A DNA stretch of 34,855 bases from contig JAICKR010000012.1 in NCBI GenBank assembly GCA_025927835.1, positions 1-34,855 on the forward strand. The letters are read 5' to 3'. Below, piece by piece: positions 31,920 through 34,855 of this stretch. Position 1 is the first letter of the stretch; each line of letters starts with the position of its first letter. This DNA comes from Jatrophihabitans sp. GTDB taxonomy: Bacteria > Actinomycetota > Actinomycetes > Mycobacteriales > Jatrophihabitantaceae. The position numbers and the translations under genes were made by a program. Under the pieces are notes generated by a model. That model did no database searches and had not been told where the DNA came from. It saw only the letters and a list, made by a program, of their open reading frames with translations.

Positions 31920-33469
31920 GCCCGACGAGCGACCACGCGGGCGAGCGGCCCGACGACTGGGCGGCGCCCGGCGCCGCGCTCGTGCGCAGCGCCGCCACCG
32001 ACGTCGTACCGCCGCTGGCCTCGCTCGGCCGCGTGCACATCATGGGCATCGCCGGTTCCGGCATGAGTGCGCTGGCGCGCATCCTGCTCGAGCGCGGTCT
32101 CGAGGTGAGCGGCTGCGAGGCGCGCGAGTCGATCGGCGTCGCGGGGCTGCGCGCGCTCGGCGCGACCGTGCACATCGGGCACTCACCGGCGCACCTGGAC
32201 GACACGGACACCTTCGTCTACACGACCGCGATCAACCCGAAGCACGAGGAGTTCGTCGCGGCCCGCGAGAGCGGCAAGCCGGTGCTGCGACGTGCGGCCG
32301 CGCTCGCCGCGGCGCTCGAGGACCGCCGCTGTATCGCGGTGGCCGGTACGCACGGCAAGACGTCGACCACGTCGCTGCTCGTCGTCGCGGCACAGGCCTG
32401 CGGCGCCGACCCGTCGTTCGCGATCGGCGGCAACCTGTACGAGACCGGCAAGAACGCGCATCTCGGCACCGGCTCGTTCGCCGTCGTCGAGGCCGACGAG
32501 AGCGACGGCTCGTTCCTGCTCACCCGGCCTTCGGCAGCGGTCGTCACGAACGTCGAGGCCGACCACCTCGAGAACCACGGTGACCTCGAGGGCATCTTCC
32601 GGGCGTTCGAGCTGTTCGTCGACCGCATCGACACCGACGGGCTGCTGTTGGCCTGCGCCGACGACACCGGTGCGCGCCGGGTCGCCGAATACGCCCGCTC
32701 GACCGGGCGCCGGGTGCGCACGTACGGCGTGCGCGACGACGCCGACGTGCAGGTCGCCGGCGTCGGCACGCACGCCGACGCCGTCGAGTTCACGGTCACC
32801 GGGCTCGGCACCGCACCGCGCCGGGTGCGGGTCGGTTCGCTGATCGGCGCGCACATGGCGCTGAACGCCACCGCGGCGCTCGTGCTCGCCGACCACCTCG
32901 GGCTCGACCTCGACACGGCCGCCGCGTCGTGGGCGGCCTTCGGCGGAGTGCACCGCCGCTTCGAGTCGCACGGCGTCGGGGGCGGCGTTCGGGTCTACGA
33001 CGACTACGCACACCACCCCACCGAGATCGCCGCGTCGCTGACCGCCGCGAAGGAGGCGCTGGCCGACGGTGGCGCGTCAGGACCACACCCAGGGCGCGTT
33101 CCCGGGTCGCAAGCTCCCCGGACCGGCCGCTTGATCGCGGTGTTCCAACCCGGCACGTACAGCCGCACCCAGACGTTCGCGCGCGAGTTCGCCCAGGCGA
33201 TGGCGCTGGCCGACATCGCGATCGTGATGGACATCTTCCCGGCGCGTGAGGAGCCGATCCCCGGCGTCACCGGCGCGACGATCAGCCGGCTCATCGAGCT
33301 ACCGGCCGAGCGGGTGATCTACGAGCCGCGCTACGACGCAGTGCCCGAGCGGGTGGCCGAACTGGCGCAGCCGGGCGACCTCGTCGTGACCATGGGCATC
33401 GGCAACGTCTACCTGCTCTGCGACGAGATCCGCGATGCGTGCGAGCGCACGGTGGGAGGTGCGGCATGA
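31916..33469 (+). CDS. murC: UDP-MurNAc:L-alanine ligase
   Basis: A 517-residue Mur ligase making the first peptide step. The N-terminal domain has VHIMGIAGSGMSALARIL and YTTAINPKHEEF. The ATP loop is VAGTHGKTSTTSLL (K148), followed by EADESDGSFLL and NVEADHLENHGDLE. The C-terminal domain has DDYAHHPTEIAASL and VFQPGTYSRT. An initial 35-residue tail precedes the conserved part. Between EALADG and LIAVFQPG there are about 20 extra Gly/Pro/Ser-rich residues (about 384-404) that I do not expect in the family; the frame is kept. It overlaps murG and ftsQ by 4 nt each. Confidence 0.96.
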   Translation: MSPTSDHAGERPDDWAAPGAALVRSAATDVVPPLASLGRVHIMGIAGSGMSALARILLERGLEVSGCEARESIGVAGLRALGATVHIGHSPAHLDDTDTFVYTTAINPKHEEFVAARESGKPVLRRAAALAAALEDRRCIAVAGTHGKTSTTSLLVVAAQACGADPSFAIGGNLYETGKNAHLGTGSFAVVEADESDGSFLLTRPSAAVVTNVEADHLENHGDLEGIFRAFELFVDRIDTDGLLLACADDTGARRVAEYARSTGRRVRTYGVRDDADVQVAGVGTHADAVEFTVTGLGTAPRRVRVGSLIGAHMALNATAALVLADHLGLDLDTAAASWAAFGGVHRRFESHGVGGGVRVYDDYAHHPTEIAASLTAAKEALADGGASGPHPGRVPGSQAPRTGRLIAVFQPGTYSRTQTFAREFAQAMALADIAIVMDIFPAREEPIPGVTGATISRLIELPAERVIYEPRYDAVPERVAELAQPGDLVVTMGIGNVYLLCDEIRDACERTVGGAA

Positions 33470-34185
33470 GTGTCATGACGCCACGTGCGTTCGCCCGAGA
33501 GCGTGAACTGCCACCGCCCGATCGCCGGCGGCGCATCCTGCTGGTCGTCGCGGGTGCCGTCGTGCTCGCGATCGTCGCCACCTGGCTCGTCGCGTTCAGC
33601 TCGGTGTTCGGCGTGCGCTCCGTGCAGGTCCGCGGCACGCACGCCCTCACCACGGCCCAGGTCGAGGCCGCGGCCGCGATCAAGCACGGCACCCCGTTGG
33701 TGCGCCTCGACACGAGCGCGGTCACCGAGCGCGTCGAGAAGCTGGCGGAGGTCGAGTCGGCTCAGGTGAGCACGTCCTTCCCGTCGACCGTGGTGATCAC
33801 CATCGAGGAACGGATCGCCGTCGGGTACGTGCGCCGGTCGGGCCACGCGGTGCTCGTCGACGGCTCGGGCGTGCAGTACCGCTCCGTGGCCGTCGCGCCG
33901 CAGGGCCTGCCGCGCTTCGTCATCGGCAGCGGCACGCAGGCCCGCGCGATCGGCGCGGCGATCGCGACGGTGGCCGCCGCGCTGCCCGCGTCGGTGCGTA
34001 GGCAGGTGGCCTCGATCGAGGCGCTCGACCCCGCCTCGATCACGCTCGTGCTCACCCGCGGCCGCGTCGTGCAATGGGGGAGCGAAGCGCGCACGCCGGC
34101 GAAGGTGCGGCTGTTGCCGACGCTGCTGCGCCGGCACGCGAGCCAGATCAACGTCAGCAACCCGGAACAGCCGTACACGCACTGA
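33466..34185 (+). CDS. ftsQ: Cell division protein FtsQ (DivIB)
   Basis: A 239-residue bitopic membrane protein of the divisome. A basic cytoplasmic N-terminus of about 24 residues is followed by a transmembrane helix (about 25-45, [19 protein letters not shown]), the POTRA domain ([25 protein letters not shown] to about 115) and the FtsQ beta domain ([24 protein letters not shown], then GLPRFV and a C-terminal sheet region). It connects FtsZ-side early components with FtsL, FtsB, FtsW and FtsI. ATG 33466 overlaps the murC stop; an in-frame start at 33439 is within murC and less likely. A 175-bp promoter region separates it from ftsZ. Confidence 0.95.
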   Translation: MSVMTPRAFARERELPPPDRRRRILLVVAGAVVLAIVATWLVAFSSVFGVRSVQVRGTHALTTAQVEAAAAIKHGTPLVRLDTSAVTERVEKLAEVESAQVSTSFPSTVVITIEERIAVGYVRRSGHAVLVDGSGVQYRSVAVAPQGLPRFVIGSGTQARAIGAAIATVAAALPASVRRQVASIEALDPASITLVLTRGRVVQWGSEARTPAKVRLLPTLLRRHASQINVSNPEQPYTH

Positions 34186-34259
34186 AAAGCGGCGTGTCGC
34201 TCGGCGCGCCTGCACGGAACTCGCGGTCACGCGCTCTAACTTCGGCTCATCATCCCAGG

Positions 34260-34290
34260 TTGACATAACATTAACGGTCTACTTGAGGAT
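34260..34290 (+). promoter_or_regulatory. Candidate ftsZ promoter in an AT-rich patch
   Basis: TTGACA (34260-34265) is a perfect -35; the best -10 is GAGGAT (34285-34290) after 19 nt, which is weak. The segment 34258-34300 is strikingly AT-rich for this genome and includes TAACATTAAC and TGAGGGTTA. Actinobacteria generally have separate ftsZ promoters in the ftsQ-ftsZ gap. The rest of the gap (34186-34259 and 34300-34343) shows no recognised element. Confidence 0.5.
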
Positions 34291-34360
34291 GAGGGTTACC
34301 GCCCACCATTGCCGACCGCTATCCACCCGCACAGACCGGCAGTCCGAGGAGCTACACACC

Positions 34361-34855
34361 ATGACAGCACCGCACAACTATCTCGCGGTCATCAAGGTCG
34401 TCGGGGTCGGCGGCGGCGGCGTCAACGCCGTCAACCGGATGATCGAGGTCGGCCTCAAGGGCGTCGAGTTCATCGCCGTCAACACCGACGCGCAGGCACT
34501 GCTGATGAGCGACGCCGACGTCAAGCTCGACGTCGGGCGCGAACTCACCCGCGGGCTCGGCGCCGGCGCGAACCCCGAGGTCGGGCGCAAGGCAGCCGAA
34601 GATCACCGCGACGAGATCGAAGAAGTGCTCAAGGGCGCCGACATGGTCTTCGTCACCGCCGGCGAGGGCGGCGGCACCGGCACCGGTGGCGCGCCGGTCG
34701 TCGCCAGCATCGCGCGCAAGCTCGGCGCACTGACGATCGGCGTCGTCACACGTCCATTCAGCTTCGAGGGCAAGAAGCGCGCGAACCAGGCCGACGACGG
34801 CATCGACGGGCTGCGCGCCGAGTGCGACACGCTGATCGTCATCCCGAACGACCGG
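34361..34855 (+). CDS. ftsZ: Cell division GTPase FtsZ, N-terminal part (cut by window edge)
   Basis: The first 165 codons of the tubulin-like GTPase that forms the Z-ring. [17 protein letters not shown] (residues 14-30), [12 protein letters not shown] and the tubulin signature GGGTGTG (103-109) in [19 protein letters not shown] give the GTP-binding domain; [13 protein letters not shown] follows. The T7 catalytic loop and the C-terminal tail are beyond the window. ATG 34361 has GAGGA about 10 nt upstream. It follows ftsQ after 175 bp with its own promoter candidate, so its level can be set apart from the rest of the cluster. Confidence 0.98.
   Translation, partial: MTAPHNYLAVIKVVGVGGGGVNAVNRMIEVGLKGVEFIAVNTDAQALLMSDADVKLDVGRELTRGLGAGANPEVGRKAAEDHRDEIEEVLKGADMVFVTAGEGGGTGTGGAPVVASIARKLGALTIGVVTRPFSFEGKKRANQADDGIDGLRAECDTLIVIPNDR

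Overview
The window is very GC-rich bacterial DNA with GTG and TTG starts, ATGA stop/start overlaps and TANNNT-type -10 boxes. It carries a complete actinobacterial-style division and cell wall (dcw) cluster. A DUF222-HNH endonuclease, a SAV_6107-type HEPN protein, a CU044_5270-type protein and DUF3040 all point to the Actinomycetes. MurE carries the DNPR motif of the meso-diaminopimelate ligase, so the wall should contain meso-DAP. I cannot name the genus from the sequence.

Layout. 1-2418: the start of a DUF1810 gene, a divergent hemerythrin-like protein, a D-2-hydroxyacid dehydrogenase that begins inside a 17-bp inverted repeat, and a convergent YjbR-like protein. 2498-6261: a GMC flavoprotein oxidoreductase and a DUF222-HNH protein, both on the minus strand. 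6505-10255: sulfate assimilation. A short leader peptide ending in Cys precedes sulfite reductase and APS reductase on the minus strand; a siroheme synthase, which makes the reductase cofactor, is divergent. 10268-11978: an ECF sigma factor and the membrane protein after it, minus strand. 12027-14476: a LexA/SOS box, then a HEPN-type protein, a SAM methyltransferase and DNA polymerase IV. 14636-15034: a DUF3040 membrane protein. 15088-19712: a MoxR ATPase, DUF58 protein and transglutaminase operon on the minus strand. 19866-34855: the dcw cluster on the plus strand: mraZ, rsmH, ftsL-like, ftsI, murE, murF, mraY, murD, ftsW, murG, murC, ftsQ and the start of ftsZ.

How the genes work together. 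The dcw genes are nearly all translationally coupled. Real gaps exist only at mraZ-rsmH, ftsI-murE and ftsQ-ftsZ. MraZ probably represses its own promoter through four 10-nt-spaced TGGGN-like boxes, and a second, inverted pair of boxes lies just before rsmH. MurE, MurF, MurD and MurC build the UDP-MurNAc-pentapeptide; MraY and MurG make lipid II; FtsW and FtsI polymerise it at the septum, with FtsQ, the FtsL-like protein and FtsZ. The sulfur genes form one module: cofactor synthesis plus two reduction steps, probably under leader-peptide control.

The most interesting signals are the SOS box in front of the HEPN-methyltransferase-polymerase IV genes, which also lies in the promoter region of a divergent sigma factor; the sulfur leader peptide with a hairpin after it; the second MraZ-type operator; a 20-codon ORF that links murF to mraY by ATGA overlaps on both sides; and the large inverted repeat at 1005-1066. 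No rRNA, tRNA, CRISPR array or insertion sequence was seen, and no gene-free stretch exceeds 300 bases.
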